In this document: positions 23,388-32,042 of the stretch, in pieces | Layout: every line of letters starts with the position of its first letter | Position numbering within the stretch: the first letter of the stretch is position 1 | Assembly: GCA_025449645.1 (NCBI GenBank) | Contig: JANWIY010000001.1 | Location: 1 to 42,224 of the forward strand | DNA from: Chitinophagaceae bacterium | GTDB taxonomy: Bacteria; Bacteroidota; Bacteroidia; Chitinophagales; Chitinophagaceae | DNA: 42,224 nucleotides | Reading direction: 5' to 3' | Made by a program: the position numbers and the translations under genes | Notes under the pieces: model-generated | Told to the model about the DNA's origin: nothing | Seen by the model: only the letters and a program-made list of their open reading frames with translations | Database searches by the model: none

Positions 23388-25427
23388 CTCCCTCTTCATT
23401 TCCACCAGTCTTTTTTGCAATGAAAACATCTGATCCCTGAGGCGTGCAGCTTCCATGAAATCCAGGTCGCGCGCAGCTTTTTCCATTTCCTTTTTTGTTT
23501 TGGAAATTGCCTTTTCCATCTGCGGTATGGTTTGGTATTCCGCTTCTTCCTCAGAGGCAATTGTCACGGGGTCCTGAACTCCTGAAATGGCATAAGGATT
23601 TCTTTCATCGTACCCCTTGATATCGAGAACGGAAGTTTGGGCAAACACCTGTTGCCTGGATTTGAAAATCGTCTTCGGTATGATCCGGTGGTACTCATTA
23701 TATTCAATTTGCTTTTGCCTTCGCCGGCTGGTTTCATCTATGGTCCGCTGCATGCTCTCCGTCATCTTATCTGCGTAAAAGATCACCAGCCCGTCAACAT
23801 TACGTGCAGCACGCCCAGCGGTTTGTGTAAGGGATCTTTCATTTCTCAGGAACCCCTCTTTATCCGCATCCAGAATGGCCACAAGAGAAACTTCCGGAAG
23901 GTCAAGCCCTTCTCTCAGGAGGTTCACGCCGACCAGCACATCGATTTCACCAAGGCGAAGCTGTCGCAGGATCTCGACTCTTTCCAAAGTGTCCACTTCG
24001 CTGTGAATATATTTTGATTTGATATTGATCCGATGCAGGTACTTATCCATTTCCTCGGCCATGCGTTTGGTAAGGGTGGTGACAAGCACCCGGTCCCCTT
24101 TTCCAATGCGTTTATCGATCTCGTCAAGCAGATCATCGATCTGATTTACGCTGGGGCGGATCTCGATCGGCGGATCGAGTAAGCCGGTCGGCCGAACCAC
24201 CTGCTCAACAACAACACCTTCTGTTTTCTCCAGCTCATAATCGCCCGGCGTCGCGGATACATAGATGGTTTGCCCTGTCATGGATTCAAATTCGTGAAAG
24301 TTAAGCGGACGATTATCCAGTGCGGAAGGGAGACGGAATCCATAGTCAACCAGAACGAGCTTTCTGCTCCGGTCTCCGCCATACATGCCACTGACCTGTG
24401 GAATCGTTTGATGACTTTCATCAATCACGCATAAAAAATCGTCCGGGAAATAGTCGAGCAGGCAGAACGGTCTGGTACCAGGCCGTCTCCTGTCAAAAAA
24501 CCTGGAGTAATTTTCCACCCCATTGCAATAGCCGAGTTCGCGGATCATCTCTACGTCAAAGTTGACGCGTTCACTTAGCCTTTGTGCCTCAATAAACTTC
24601 CCTGAGCTTTTAAAATAATTTACCTGGGCGGTCATTTCATCCTGGATCTCCTGCAGGATCTGCTGTATCATATTTTTTGGGGCGAGATAAAGATTGGCAG
24701 GAAACACGGCCGCGTTTTCCATTTGCATGATGCGCTTTCCGCTTTTCATCTCAAAGCTTTCTATTTCTTCAATCTGATCACAGAAAAATGTAACCCTGTA
24801 ACCATAATCCAGGTATGGCAGATTGATATCCACGGTATCGCCCTGCACCCGGAACGAACCTCTTTTAAATTCATACTGGTCCCGGAAATAAAGTGAGTTC
24901 ACCAATGAATGAAGGAAACCCTGACGGGAAATGGTTTGTCCCTGACTGATCCGAATGATTCCATTCTCGAATTCATCCGGGTTACCGATACCATAAATGC
25001 AACTGACCGAGGCCACGACGATAATGTCCCGTCTTCCGCTCAGCAATTCGGTGGTGGCCTGCAAACGCAGTTTATCGAGTTCTTCGTTGATGGAAAGATC
25101 TTTTTCTATATAGGTATCGCTTACCGGCATATATGCTTCAGGCTGATAATAATCATAGTAAGAAACAAAATAGCCTACGGCATTATCCGGAAAGAATTGT
25201 TTGAACTCCCCGTAAAGTTGGGCCACCAGGGTTTTATTGTGCGTCAGGACCAGCGTCGGTTTCTGAACATTCTGGATCACGTTTGCAATAGTGAATGTTT
25301 TTCCCGAACCTGTTACACCGAGCAGGGTCTGGTATTTCTCCCCCTGCAGAATGCCTTCGGTTTGTTGTTGGATTGCTTCCGGCTGATCCCCGGCTGGTGA
25401 ATAAGAAGAATGGACCTTAAATTCCAT
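23382..25427 (-). CDS. uvrB: excinuclease ABC subunit B
   Basis: This 681-residue protein is the damage-verifying helicase-like subunit of UvrABC. Walker A is GVTGSGKT (37-44). The beta-hairpin region is at YYDYYQPEAYMP, the DEAD-box equivalent is CVIDESHQTIPQ, and the C-terminal helicase motifs are ATPGDYE, TLTKRMAEEM, VGVNLLREGLDLPEVSLVAILDADKEGFLR and QTAGRAARN. The final UVR domain (EKAISKTKKEMEKAARDLDFMEAARLRD) binds UvrC or UvrA. The ATG at 25427 is preceded by a near-consensus -7 box. uvrA and uvrC are not in the window. Confidence 0.98.
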   Translation of the reverse strand: MEFKVHSSYSPAGDQPEAIQQQTEGILQGEKYQTLLGVTGSGKTFTIANVIQNVQKPTLVLTHNKTLVAQLYGEFKQFFPDNAVGYFVSYYDYYQPEAYMPVSDTYIEKDLSINEELDKLRLQATTELLSGRRDIIVVASVSCIYGIGNPDEFENGIIRISQGQTISRQGFLHSLVNSLYFRDQYEFKRGSFRVQGDTVDINLPYLDYGYRVTFFCDQIEEIESFEMKSGKRIMQMENAAVFPANLYLAPKNMIQQILQEIQDEMTAQVNYFKSSGKFIEAQRLSERVNFDVEMIRELGYCNGVENYSRFFDRRRPGTRPFCLLDYFPDDFLCVIDESHQTIPQVSGMYGGDRSRKLVLVDYGFRLPSALDNRPLNFHEFESMTGQTIYVSATPGDYELEKTEGVVVEQVVRPTGLLDPPIEIRPSVNQIDDLLDEIDKRIGKGDRVLVTTLTKRMAEEMDKYLHRINIKSKYIHSEVDTLERVEILRQLRLGEIDVLVGVNLLREGLDLPEVSLVAILDADKEGFLRNERSLTQTAGRAARNVDGLVIFYADKMTESMQRTIDETSRRRQKQIEYNEYHRIIPKTIFKSRQQVFAQTSVLDIKGYDERNPYAISGVQDPVTIASEEEAEYQTIPQMEKAISKTKKEMEKAARDLDFMEAARLRDQMFSLQKRLVEMKREV

Positions 25428-25450
25428 TAAAAATATTTTTTTGGAGCCTG

Positions 25451-25458
25451 TAAAGTTA
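25451..25458 (-). promoter_or_regulatory. probable -7 box of uvrB
   Basis: TAACTTTA on the minus strand matches TAnnTTTG at seven of eight positions, 23 bp upstream of the uvrB ATG. No LexA-like palindrome is seen near it. Confidence 0.35.
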
Positions 25459-25521
25459 CCGATAAATTTTTACCGGGAATGCATTTGGGCCGGGAGCATG
25501 GAAGCCCCGTGAGCAAAGTCC

Positions 25522-27969
25522 CTATTGATTTTTTTTCATTTTGCGTGCGGCTTTCTTAAAAGGATCCCAGGTTATACGGAGTTTACCATCGTCTCCGGGT
25601 TTTGCCCTGAGCACCGCGCTCAGGCCGGCATTGCTATGCGCACCACGATTTTTTGGAACCCTGTCTCCCGGGCTAAGATTCGATAATGGCACCTGGATGC
25701 TCAGGTCCGCACCCTTTTTCATATTATAGGTTCCTTCCACAAACATAGTCATGACGCTGGATTGGATCTCCATCCTGTTGATGGTAATGGTGTTTCCGGT
25801 TATGGATAGACGATCGTGAAGATCGGCAAACTGGATGTCCGAAAAATTACGGTTCTTAAAAACGGTCTGCGATATCTTTTGAAGGGGTTCAAACTGTACG
25901 AGCCTTCCATCCCGGAGATTGAAATCAATCTGGCCTTTCGTGCTGTCGGGAATAATCTGAATTTTTTCCGTTACCTCGCCTTTCAAATCAATACTGGCAT
26001 TCAGGAGGCCCTGAATATTCTTGTCAGTGATTGCGTCTTGTCCGAAATTATTAAAGGCCGAAAGAATTTTGCTGACGTCAACCTGTTTCACCGCAGCCGA
26101 GAAAGAAAAAGGGTTGGCGGCAAACTCATTGCGGAGGGAACCCTGGGCCTCAATAGTTCCTCCCGCTTCATTCAGAGTGATGTTCCTGACACGGACAGCA
26201 TTTTCATCAAATTCCATAGTGGTTCTGATATTGGTTGCCGTAAATTTTTTATAAATGAGTTGTTTGGCCTGCAGGTCCAATTGCACGTTGTCGGTCTCCA
26301 GCAATTGAGTGATCTTGGAAAAGGTTTCCGAGAGCAGGGCTTTCTTTTTCTTTCTGGGTGCGGAGCCGGAACTTTTTTTCAGGAAGGATTTGAAGTCAAT
26401 CAGATTGATCCGGTTGCTGCGGATATTCCAGTCCAGTGTAACCAGATCATTGCCCTTGCCTGTCATTGAAAAAAGATTCTTCATGCTGCCATTCAACAAT
26501 AGATCTGTACTCCCGGTATTCAGATACAAATCCTCGATGGTCATACCCTTTCCATCAAAATTAATTTTGCCTTTAGCGTTTGTAAGATTGAAATTTCTGG
26601 GCATGTAGGTAAATGCTGCGGAGTCCATAATGAAACTGCCGTACAGATTCTTGGGGACCAGGTCATTTTCTGTAAGCGGGCCAGTGTATCGGAGGTCTAC
26701 GTTTCCCCGGCCCTTAGTGAAATTAAGCGTTCTGTCGTCTAACAGATTATCCAGACCTACCAGGGGAAATCCGGCCTTAACCTGGCAACTGATCAGGGGT
26801 TGAATAAGATTACGGATAATCATGGAGTCTGAATGGAAACTTATATCCTGCCATTCACCGTCTAATGCAGTAAAATGGAGAATTGAGTTTTCATCATCAT
26901 GCCCTGCTCCTTTGATGAATTCATTAGTAAAAGATCCCCGGAAGGAAGCTTTTTCCAGGTCGGCGACGGGCGTGTGGACCTTTTTGTCCTTAACAAAAAC
27001 GTTGAGGTGGATAATCGGGGTCTTATAGCCCGAGTCGGTGCCGTCCAGGTTGCAGATGACACTATTGATACCATCCGAAATATCGTATTGGTTGAGTTTG
27101 GTCCTGATATTTTCTGTCAGGAAAGAAACTACTTTTTTGTAAGGCAGGTTTTCCGTCTCAAGGGAAAGTGTAAAAAGGGCAGGCACATCGGCCAGGAAGA
27201 ACTTGCCGCTGGCCGTGAAATTCTGCTTGTCAATTTCAATCCTGATTTTTTCAAACTGCAGGATCTTGCTGTCGGGGTTAAAGTGAATTCTGAATTTTCC
27301 CTGCGCCTTTTTGCCCTCAATGAAACTCCCTTTTTCCCCGTTGAAAGCCAGGCTCTTTACGGTGGTTTGCATGTTGATATCCAGATCGAGGGTGGGTTCA
27401 TCGGCCCTGGCATTTACTTTACAGAGTAACCTGGGGATCTCAAAAGAAAAAAATTTGTTTTTATTTATTTTCTGCACGATCAGGCTGGAGTTGCGGATCT
27501 CGAGGTTTGGATAATGTTCCTGTTCTCCAGCCGTTTTGTTTTCGTGTTTTGTTTTTTTGAAAATGGAGGTATTACTGTAGCCTGTAGAATCGGTGTACAC
27601 ATAGATGAGGGCGTGATCGAGAATCACCTTGCTGACCCGGATCCGGCCCCTGATCAATTGAAACAGGTCGATGCTGGCAATTGCTTTGCGCGCATAGAGA
27701 AGGTCATGCCGGTGCCGGGGCCAGAGACTGTCCTGAATATGCACTTCACTCAGAGAAACAGACAGTTTCGGAAAAGTATTGAAAAGGCTGACTCCGATAT
27801 CGCCCACAGAAATTTGTCCGTGAATGAGTTTTGCTGATTCTTTATTAATATAGGAGAGAATTTCCGGTTTGTGTTGATCCAGGTATACCCATCCGGCGAC
27901 CGACAACAGAAGAAGCAGGCCAGCAATGACAGCCAGGGACCGGAAAGTATATTTTATCGCTTTTTTCAT
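25522..27969 (-). CDS. AsmA family inner-membrane/periplasmic protein
   Basis: This 815-residue protein has one N-terminal transmembrane helix (about 11-31) followed by the AsmA N-domain (LSYINKESAKLIHGQISVGDIGVSLFNTFPKLSVSLSEVHIQD) and a very long beta-rich repeat region. It ends in an AsmA C-domain (GDVTE-like ITDKNIQGLLNASIDLKG, then DGRLVQFEPLQKISQTVF and ITINRMEIQSSVMTMFVEGTYNM). AsmA, TamB and YhdP relatives form long grooves that carry phospholipids between membranes. The annotated frame can be extended to a GTG at 27990, but the ATG at 27969 (MKKAIKYTFR) is the natural start. uvrB follows 94 bp downstream; functional linkage is unlikely. Confidence 0.88.
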   Translation of the reverse strand: MKKAIKYTFRSLAVIAGLLLLLSVAGWVYLDQHKPEILSYINKESAKLIHGQISVGDIGVSLFNTFPKLSVSLSEVHIQDSLWPRHRHDLLYARKAIASIDLFQLIRGRIRVSKVILDHALIYVYTDSTGYSNTSIFKKTKHENKTAGEQEHYPNLEIRNSSLIVQKINKNKFFSFEIPRLLCKVNARADEPTLDLDINMQTTVKSLAFNGEKGSFIEGKKAQGKFRIHFNPDSKILQFEKIRIEIDKQNFTASGKFFLADVPALFTLSLETENLPYKKVVSFLTENIRTKLNQYDISDGINSVICNLDGTDSGYKTPIIHLNVFVKDKKVHTPVADLEKASFRGSFTNEFIKGAGHDDENSILHFTALDGEWQDISFHSDSMIIRNLIQPLISCQVKAGFPLVGLDNLLDDRTLNFTKGRGNVDLRYTGPLTENDLVPKNLYGSFIMDSAAFTYMPRNFNLTNAKGKINFDGKGMTIEDLYLNTGSTDLLLNGSMKNLFSMTGKGNDLVTLDWNIRSNRINLIDFKSFLKKSSGSAPRKKKKALLSETFSKITQLLETDNVQLDLQAKQLIYKKFTATNIRTTMEFDENAVRVRNITLNEAGGTIEAQGSLRNEFAANPFSFSAAVKQVDVSKILSAFNNFGQDAITDKNIQGLLNASIDLKGEVTEKIQIIPDSTKGQIDFNLRDGRLVQFEPLQKISQTVFKNRNFSDIQFADLHDRLSITGNTITINRMEIQSSVMTMFVEGTYNMKKGADLSIQVPLSNLSPGDRVPKNRGAHSNAGLSAVLRAKPGDDGKLRITWDPFKKAARKMKKNQ

Positions 27970-28000
27970 TTCCCATTTTCCATTTAACACTTAGTTACTC

Positions 28001-28404
28001 AACCACCGGAGCTTTTCTCAACCACCGGAGCTTTTTTCAATCACCGGAGCTTTAGCGGAGGTGGTAGCTGAGGTGGAAGCGTAGAAGGGCTGAGCACAAT
28101 TCAGCAAGGTGCATCTTTACCTTAAAAAATTGTTCCAGCAGTCCATTAAACCTGTTTAAGCTTTTTTCGTCAAAACGGCTGCCCAATCTTTCTGCGTTTC
28201 GCTGTCTGATGTTTTTTGCTGTATGTGCTCCCGTTCAGCCTCCTTCGCTACCACCTCCGCTAAAGATCTGGTGGTTGAAAAAAGTTCCGGGGGCGAGCCA
28301 TTCAGTGTTCAGCCCACCTTTGCTACCACCTTGGCTAAAGCTCCGTTGGTTGAAAAAAGGCCCGGTGGTTGAAAAAACTTCGGGGGGCGAGGCATTCAGT
28401 GTTC
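28001..28404. repeat. 19-bp tandem units and 19-bp inverted repeat, MITE-like element
   Basis: This occupies nearly all of the 426-bp gap between the AsmA gene and mgsA. Three head-to-tail 19-bp units (AACCACCGGAGCTTTTCTC type) lie at 28001-28057. A perfect 19-bp inverted repeat (CTTTAGCGGAGGTGGTAGC) lies at 28050-28068 and 28247-28265, enclosing 178 bp with no ORF. Two direct units follow (28247-28310 and 28322-28404), each ending in a 20-bp block (GGGCGAGCCATTCAGTGTTC, one mismatch). The second unit is 19 bp longer because it has one extra TGGTTGAAAAAA-type unit. The right end overlaps the last codons of mgsA. No transposase is present. Confidence 0.75.
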
Positions 28405-28854
28405 CGCATTCGGTCTTTTTAAATAAACAGAATAGTCGGGTTGGATCACTTCATAGTCCTGATACATCAGCGGAGAAGTTAAAAGGAAATCGGCGGTTGA
28501 CCGGTCACAGGCAAATGGGATGTTCCACACCACGCCGAGACGAAGTAGCGCTTTGATATCGGGATCATGGGGCTGGGCTTCCATCGGGTCCCAGAAAAAG
28601 ATAAGAACGTCTATCTTTCTCTCTGCGATGCGGGCGCCGATCTGCTGGTCGCCACCGAGCGGACCGCTCATGTATTTGGTGATGGTCTGGTTCAGGGCCT
28701 TCTCCAGCAATTTGCCGGTTGTTCCGGTTGCAAAGAGGCGATGCCGGGAAAGTGCGACCTTATTATAGATGGCCCATTCGATGAGTTCGGATTTTTTGTT
28801 GTCGTGGGCAATCAGCGCGATGCGCTTATTGCTGCCCATTTTGTGAACACTCAT
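28396..28854 (-). CDS. mgsA: methylglyoxal synthase
   Basis: This 152-residue enzyme converts dihydroxyacetone phosphate to methylglyoxal and phosphate, a bypass of lower glycolysis that relieves sugar-phosphate stress. The sequence shows [24 protein letters not shown] (phosphate binding), [14 protein letters not shown] with the catalytic Asp69, and [15 protein letters not shown] with His96. The chain is complete and the usual length. The start is the ATG at 28854, or the ATG five codons later (28839). Its last three codons (Glu-His-stop) lie inside the repeat unit that fills the downstream gap, so the C-terminus may have been reshaped by the repeat. Confidence 0.95.
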   Translation of the reverse strand: MSVHKMGSNKRIALIAHDNKKSELIEWAIYNKVALSRHRLFATGTTGKLLEKALNQTITKYMSGPLGGDQQIGARIAERKIDVLIFFWDPMEAQPHDPDIKALLRLGVVWNIPFACDRSTADFLLTSPLMYQDYEVIQPDYSVYLKRPNAEH

Positions 28855-29044
28855 TCCCGGTCATTTGGTTGGATGCAAGATAGGATAGGAGAATGATTGG
28901 TTTGCAGGATTCAAACAGGAACAAAACGACAAGGAGCCGTCCCTGGCCGACTATTTATTTTTTCATAATTGATGGACGGTGGTAGAATGTTCACGGAACG
29001 GCATGGAATTTGTTCACATGTTATCCCCATTTTTTCACTAACCC

Positions 29045-29668
29045 ATGAGCAAACTTTGGTTAACGCTGGTTGCGGCCATGCTTTCTTGCGCCGTATTGGG
29101 CCAGACAATTGTTGATAATCCTTTTCCCGTCTCCGAAAAAGACAGCGTTCCACTTTTTTTAAATTTTGGAGTGATTGACCACAACGGTATGGCGATTTTG
29201 ACCTGGCGGAGTTCAATGCTTAAGCCCGGGGATTATTTTATCGTAGAGAAAAGTAAGGACGGTGTTCACTTTGACATCCTGGGTGCCATCGGAGGCAGGC
29301 CATTGAATTCGGATTCTTCTTTTTCTCTCACCGACAATGCGGTTGGGAATGGCATGTTGTATTACCGGTTGCGCATTTCCGGGAAAAATGGTTCCCCGTC
29401 TTATTCCAAAACAGTAAGTACCAGTGTAAACCTCGCCGGCGATTTCCGGTTTTATCCGAATCCGGTCGACAAACTTCTGATTATCCGCAGCGTTCATGCC
29501 CTAAAGATCCAGGTGATGGATGCAAACGGCGTAATCTGGTTCAACCAGGATGTCGATGCCGGAATCCAGATAATTAATGTTTCAACATTGCAAAAAGGAA
29601 GCTATATACTTCAGGCAAAAGACAAAGAAACCAACACGGTTATTTCTGAACAACTTATTAAGGGTTAA
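29045..29668 (+). CDS. secreted protein with T9SS type A C-terminal sorting domain
   Basis: This 207-residue protein has a signal peptide (1-20, ending VLGQ). The middle has a fibronectin-III-like pattern seen in gliding-phylum cargo: AILTWRSSMLKPGDYFIVEKSKDGVHFDILGAI, then SFSLTDNAVGNGMLYYRLRI. The last 75 residues are a type IX sorting signal: FRFYPNPVDKLLIIRS, VMDANGVIWF, INVSTLQKGSYILQ and ISEQLIKG. The sorting domain directs export through the outer membrane, followed by cleavage and surface attachment. With so little else in the protein its role is unknown. A bidirectional terminator follows at 29801. Confidence 0.9.
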   Translation: MSKLWLTLVAAMLSCAVLGQTIVDNPFPVSEKDSVPLFLNFGVIDHNGMAILTWRSSMLKPGDYFIVEKSKDGVHFDILGAIGGRPLNSDSSFSLTDNAVGNGMLYYRLRISGKNGSPSYSKTVSTSVNLAGDFRFYPNPVDKLLIIRSVHALKIQVMDANGVIWFNQDVDAGIQIINVSTLQKGSYILQAKDKETNTVISEQLIKG

Positions 29669-29800
29669 CGGGCTCCCGACTGTCATTTGTCTCTAAAAAT
29701 CAGATATTTATCTGATAATATTTTGCCATTTTCAGTTGCAAATATCAGGGTTTCCCATTACCTTTATAACGGTTTTTCATAGGATATTGGATTTTAAAAC

Positions 29801-29831
29801 GGGGTTGAATTTTTATTCTGACCCCTTTTTT
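29801..29831 (+). terminator. bidirectional terminator between the T9SS cargo gene and recA
   Basis: GGGGTTGAAT and ATTCTGACCCC form a stem of about ten pairs with a TTTT loop, followed by six Ts on the plus strand. On the minus strand the same hairpin is followed by GTTTT, so it may also end the recA transcript, together with a GAGGC/GCCTC hairpin closer to recA (about 29846-29870). Confidence 0.75.
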
Positions 29832-29898
29832 ATGCCCTAAGAAGACGAGGCCATCCTTTCAGACAGCCTCATACTTACCAACCCAAGCTTTTATATAT

Positions 29899-30900
29899 CT
29901 AGGCTTCCTGCATTTCCTTGAGTTTAGCCCGGATCTTACCTTCAATTTCGGTCGAAAGTTCGGGATTATCGATCAGCAATTGCCTCACGGCATCCCTTCC
30001 CTGACCAAGTTTATCAGCTCCATAGCTGAACCAGCTGCCGCTTTTTTGCACGATGCCGAGATCGACGCCCATATCAATTATTTCTCCCATTTTTGAGATT
30101 CCTTCTCCAAAAATGATATCAAATTCAGCGCTGCGGAATGGAGGCGCAACCTTGTTCTTCACGACTTTTACTTTCACATGATTCCCGATGGCTTCTTCTC
30201 CGTCCTTTATCTGGGCCAGGCGCCGTATGTCCAGGCGTACGGATGCATAAAACTTTAATGCGTTACCTCCGGTTGTGGTTTCCGGATTACCAAACATCAC
30301 CCCGATTTTTTCCCGGAGCTGATTGATGAAAATACAAATGGTGTTAGTCTTGCTGATGGTTGCAGTGAGCTTACGCAATGCCTGTGACATCAGCCGCGCA
30401 TGAAGCCCCATTTTGCTGTCACCCATTTCTCCTTCGAGCTCGCCCTTCGGCACCAGCGCCGCTACCGAGTCGATCACCACCACATCGAGTGCGCCGGAAA
30501 GAATCAGCCGGTCAGCAATTTCGAGTGCCTGCTCGCCGTAGTCCGGCTGGGAGATCAGCAGGCTGTCTACATCCACACCCAGCTTGCGGGCATAGTTGCT
30601 ATCGAATGCATGCTCAGCATCGATGATGGCGCACATGCCTCCTTTTTTCTGGGCCTCCGCAATGACATGCGTCGCAATAGTAGTTTTGCCTGAAGATTCG
30701 GGCCCATAGATCTCAACCACCCTTCCGCGGGGCAGACCACCAATTCCAAGGGCCACATCCAGGCCGATCGAACCGGTTGAGACAACTTCCATGGGCTCGG
30801 TACTCTTTTCATTCATCATCATCACACTGCCTTTTCCGAAATCTTTGTCTATTTTATCTATGGTTAATTTGAGCGCCTTTAGTTTTTCTGCGTTTGACAT
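29899..30900 (-). CDS. recA: recombinase RecA
   Basis: This 333-residue protein forms the filament for homologous recombination and SOS signalling. Walker A is GPESSGKTT (66-74). Also present are [11 protein letters not shown], the Walker B stretch [14 protein letters not shown], the L2-adjacent [35 protein letters not shown], and a short C-terminal tail ending LKEMQEA. The ATG at 30900 ([13 protein letters not shown]) is the start; a TTG seven codons upstream also opens the frame. An exact -7 box lies 35 bp upstream. No LexA-type palindrome is seen. Confidence 0.98.
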   Translation of the reverse strand: MSNAEKLKALKLTIDKIDKDFGKGSVMMMNEKSTEPMEVVSTGSIGLDVALGIGGLPRGRVVEIYGPESSGKTTIATHVIAEAQKKGGMCAIIDAEHAFDSNYARKLGVDVDSLLISQPDYGEQALEIADRLILSGALDVVVIDSVAALVPKGELEGEMGDSKMGLHARLMSQALRKLTATISKTNTICIFINQLREKIGVMFGNPETTTGGNALKFYASVRLDIRRLAQIKDGEEAIGNHVKVKVVKNKVAPPFRSAEFDIIFGEGISKMGEIIDMGVDLGIVQKSGSWFSYGADKLGQGRDAVRQLLIDNPELSTEIEGKIRAKLKEMQEA

Positions 30901-30935
30901 TTTTTTTGTTTTATCATTCAAAGTAGTGGATTCCC

Positions 30936-30943
30936 CAAAGCTA
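30936..30943 (-). promoter_or_regulatory. -7 box of recA promoter
   Basis: TAGCTTTG on the minus strand matches TAnnTTTG exactly and lies 35 bp upstream of the recA ATG. The rest of the 255-bp recA/WYL gap holds a GGCCC/GGGCC dyad near 31015-31033 and no gene I can support. Confidence 0.45.
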
Positions 30944-31142
30944 GGGGAAATAATTTATTCACACTAATATATTTAGTAATTAATCGCTAATATTTTTGGT
31001 TTATTCTAAAAGAGGCCCCGGCAAAAGACAGGGCCGATATGAGATATTCTGACCTACGAACTGGTAAGAAAGCAACCCGGAGGCTGCATTCATTTGGTAA
31101 AGAGAAGGAAATCCGGAGCACAAGTCAATACCATTAATGTGG

Positions 31143-31150
31143 TAATTTTG
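31143..31150 (+). promoter_or_regulatory. -7 box of WYL regulator, close to the start codon
   Basis: TAATTTTG matches TAnnTTTG exactly and ends five bases before the ATG at 31156, so the transcript may be leaderless. No -33 TTTG was found. Confidence 0.4.
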
Positions 31151-31155
31151 AATAC

Positions 31156-31845
31156 ATGAATCGTATCGACAGATTATTCGGAATCCTTACCCTTCTTCAG
31201 TCCAAAAAATACCTTACAGGCGAGAAGATCGCAGAGAAATTCCATATCAGTGTACGGTCGGTTTACAGGGATATCAAGGCCCTTAATGAACAGGGTATTC
31301 CTGTGAGTTTCGAGCCTTACCGGGGATATTTTATTGTGAATGGCTATTTTCTTCAACCCATTTCTTTCAGCACCGATGAAGCGAACGCTTTATTGTTAAT
31401 GGAGTCTATTGTTTCCGGCTTCGCCGACAAATCCATCCACCTGCACTATTCAAATGCGCTCACCAAGGTAAAGGCGGTGCTCCGTTCATCCCAGAAAGAT
31501 TCGATCGAATTCCTGGCAAACAATATCAAGTTCCAGGCGCCCCCCTGCTTTATCCAGCATTCGGACTACCTGTCTACCATCCAGCAGGCTATTTCCGGAC
31601 GCAGGGTGCTGGAAATAGAATACACGAATCTTCAGCACGAAATCTCCAAACGCAAGGCAGAGCCCATTGGCCTGGTCTTTTACGCTTTCAACTGGCATCT
31701 CATCGGCTGGTGCCATCTCAAAAAGGACTATCGCGATGTCCGCATCTCCCGCATCCTGCGCCTCGAATGCACACAGGAGGACTTTCTAAAGAAAAAGCAT
31801 ATGGAGATGAATGAGTATATGAAGAGGATTCCTGTTGATTTTTGA
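31156..31845 (+). CDS. HTH-WYL transcriptional regulator (YafY-like)
   Basis: This 229-residue regulator has an N-terminal winged helix, MNRIDRLFGILTLLQSKKYLTGEKIAEKFHISVRSVYRDIKALNEQGIPV, typical of the DeoR/YafY HTH-11 type. A WYL ligand-binding domain (about 140-215) follows, with the segments LEIEYTN, PIGLVFYAFNWHLIGWCHLKKDYRDVRISRI. The central W-H-L-I-G-W replaces the usual WYL core. WYL domains bind oligonucleotides or small ligands in DNA-damage and defence regulators. It is divergent from recA, but a link is only suggestive. A heptad hairpin begins 16 bp after the stop. Confidence 0.88.
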   Translation: MNRIDRLFGILTLLQSKKYLTGEKIAEKFHISVRSVYRDIKALNEQGIPVSFEPYRGYFIVNGYFLQPISFSTDEANALLLMESIVSGFADKSIHLHYSNALTKVKAVLRSSQKDSIEFLANNIKFQAPPCFIQHSDYLSTIQQAISGRRVLEIEYTNLQHEISKRKAEPIGLVFYAFNWHLIGWCHLKKDYRDVRISRILRLECTQEDFLKKKHMEMNEYMKRIPVDF

Positions 31846-31861
31846 AGATCCTGCAGTTATT

Positions 31862-31947
31862 GTTGATGGTATATGGTGGATGGTGGATGGACTTCTATTG
31901 AGGATCCGCACCTAAAGTCCATCTACCATCCACCATCTACCATCAAC
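31862..31947. repeat. heptad-built inverted repeat, copy 2
   Basis: The left arm 31862-31894 is a run of 7-bp units (GTTGATG, GTATATG, GTGGATG, GTGGATG, then GACTT). The right arm at 31915-31947 is its reverse complement over 33 bp with two mismatches and a 20-base loop. The hairpin would be very stable but lacks a T run. It is the same design as 13828-13935, also ending GACTT/AAGTC at the loop. Confidence 0.85.
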
Positions 31948-32042
31948 CAAAATTCCCCGAATCCAAAAATATTTCCAACAGCCCTGCCATAACGTTGTCA
32001 CTCCCTCATCTTTATTTTGTTCATCATCAAAAATTAATGATC

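Noticed and set aside
25816-26469. 217-codon ORF on the plus strand
   Set aside because: It is antisense to the AsmA gene and its translation has no domain pattern or signal; a shadow frame.
28001-28404. CRISPR-like array
   Set aside because: Units of 19 bp are adjacent without spacers of constant length and occur in both orientations; no cas genes are present.
29699-29716. Second small RNA between the T9SS cargo gene and recA
   Set aside because: There is an ATCAGAT/ATCTGAT hairpin and a downstream terminator, but no exact -7 box, so a separate transcript is not supported.
30990-31140. tRNA or riboswitch in the recA/WYL gap
   Set aside because: The GGCCC/GGGCC dyad is short and no cloverleaf or known aptamer pattern could be drawn.
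30901-31155. LexA/SOS box upstream of recA
   Set aside because: No CTG-N10-CAG or other convincing palindrome is present; only a GGCCC/GGGCC dyad far from the promoter.
31995-32042. Longer N-terminus for the DinB protein
   Set aside because: It would start at TTG and add a segment without family similarity; the ATG at 32037 or 32043 begins the conserved first helix.
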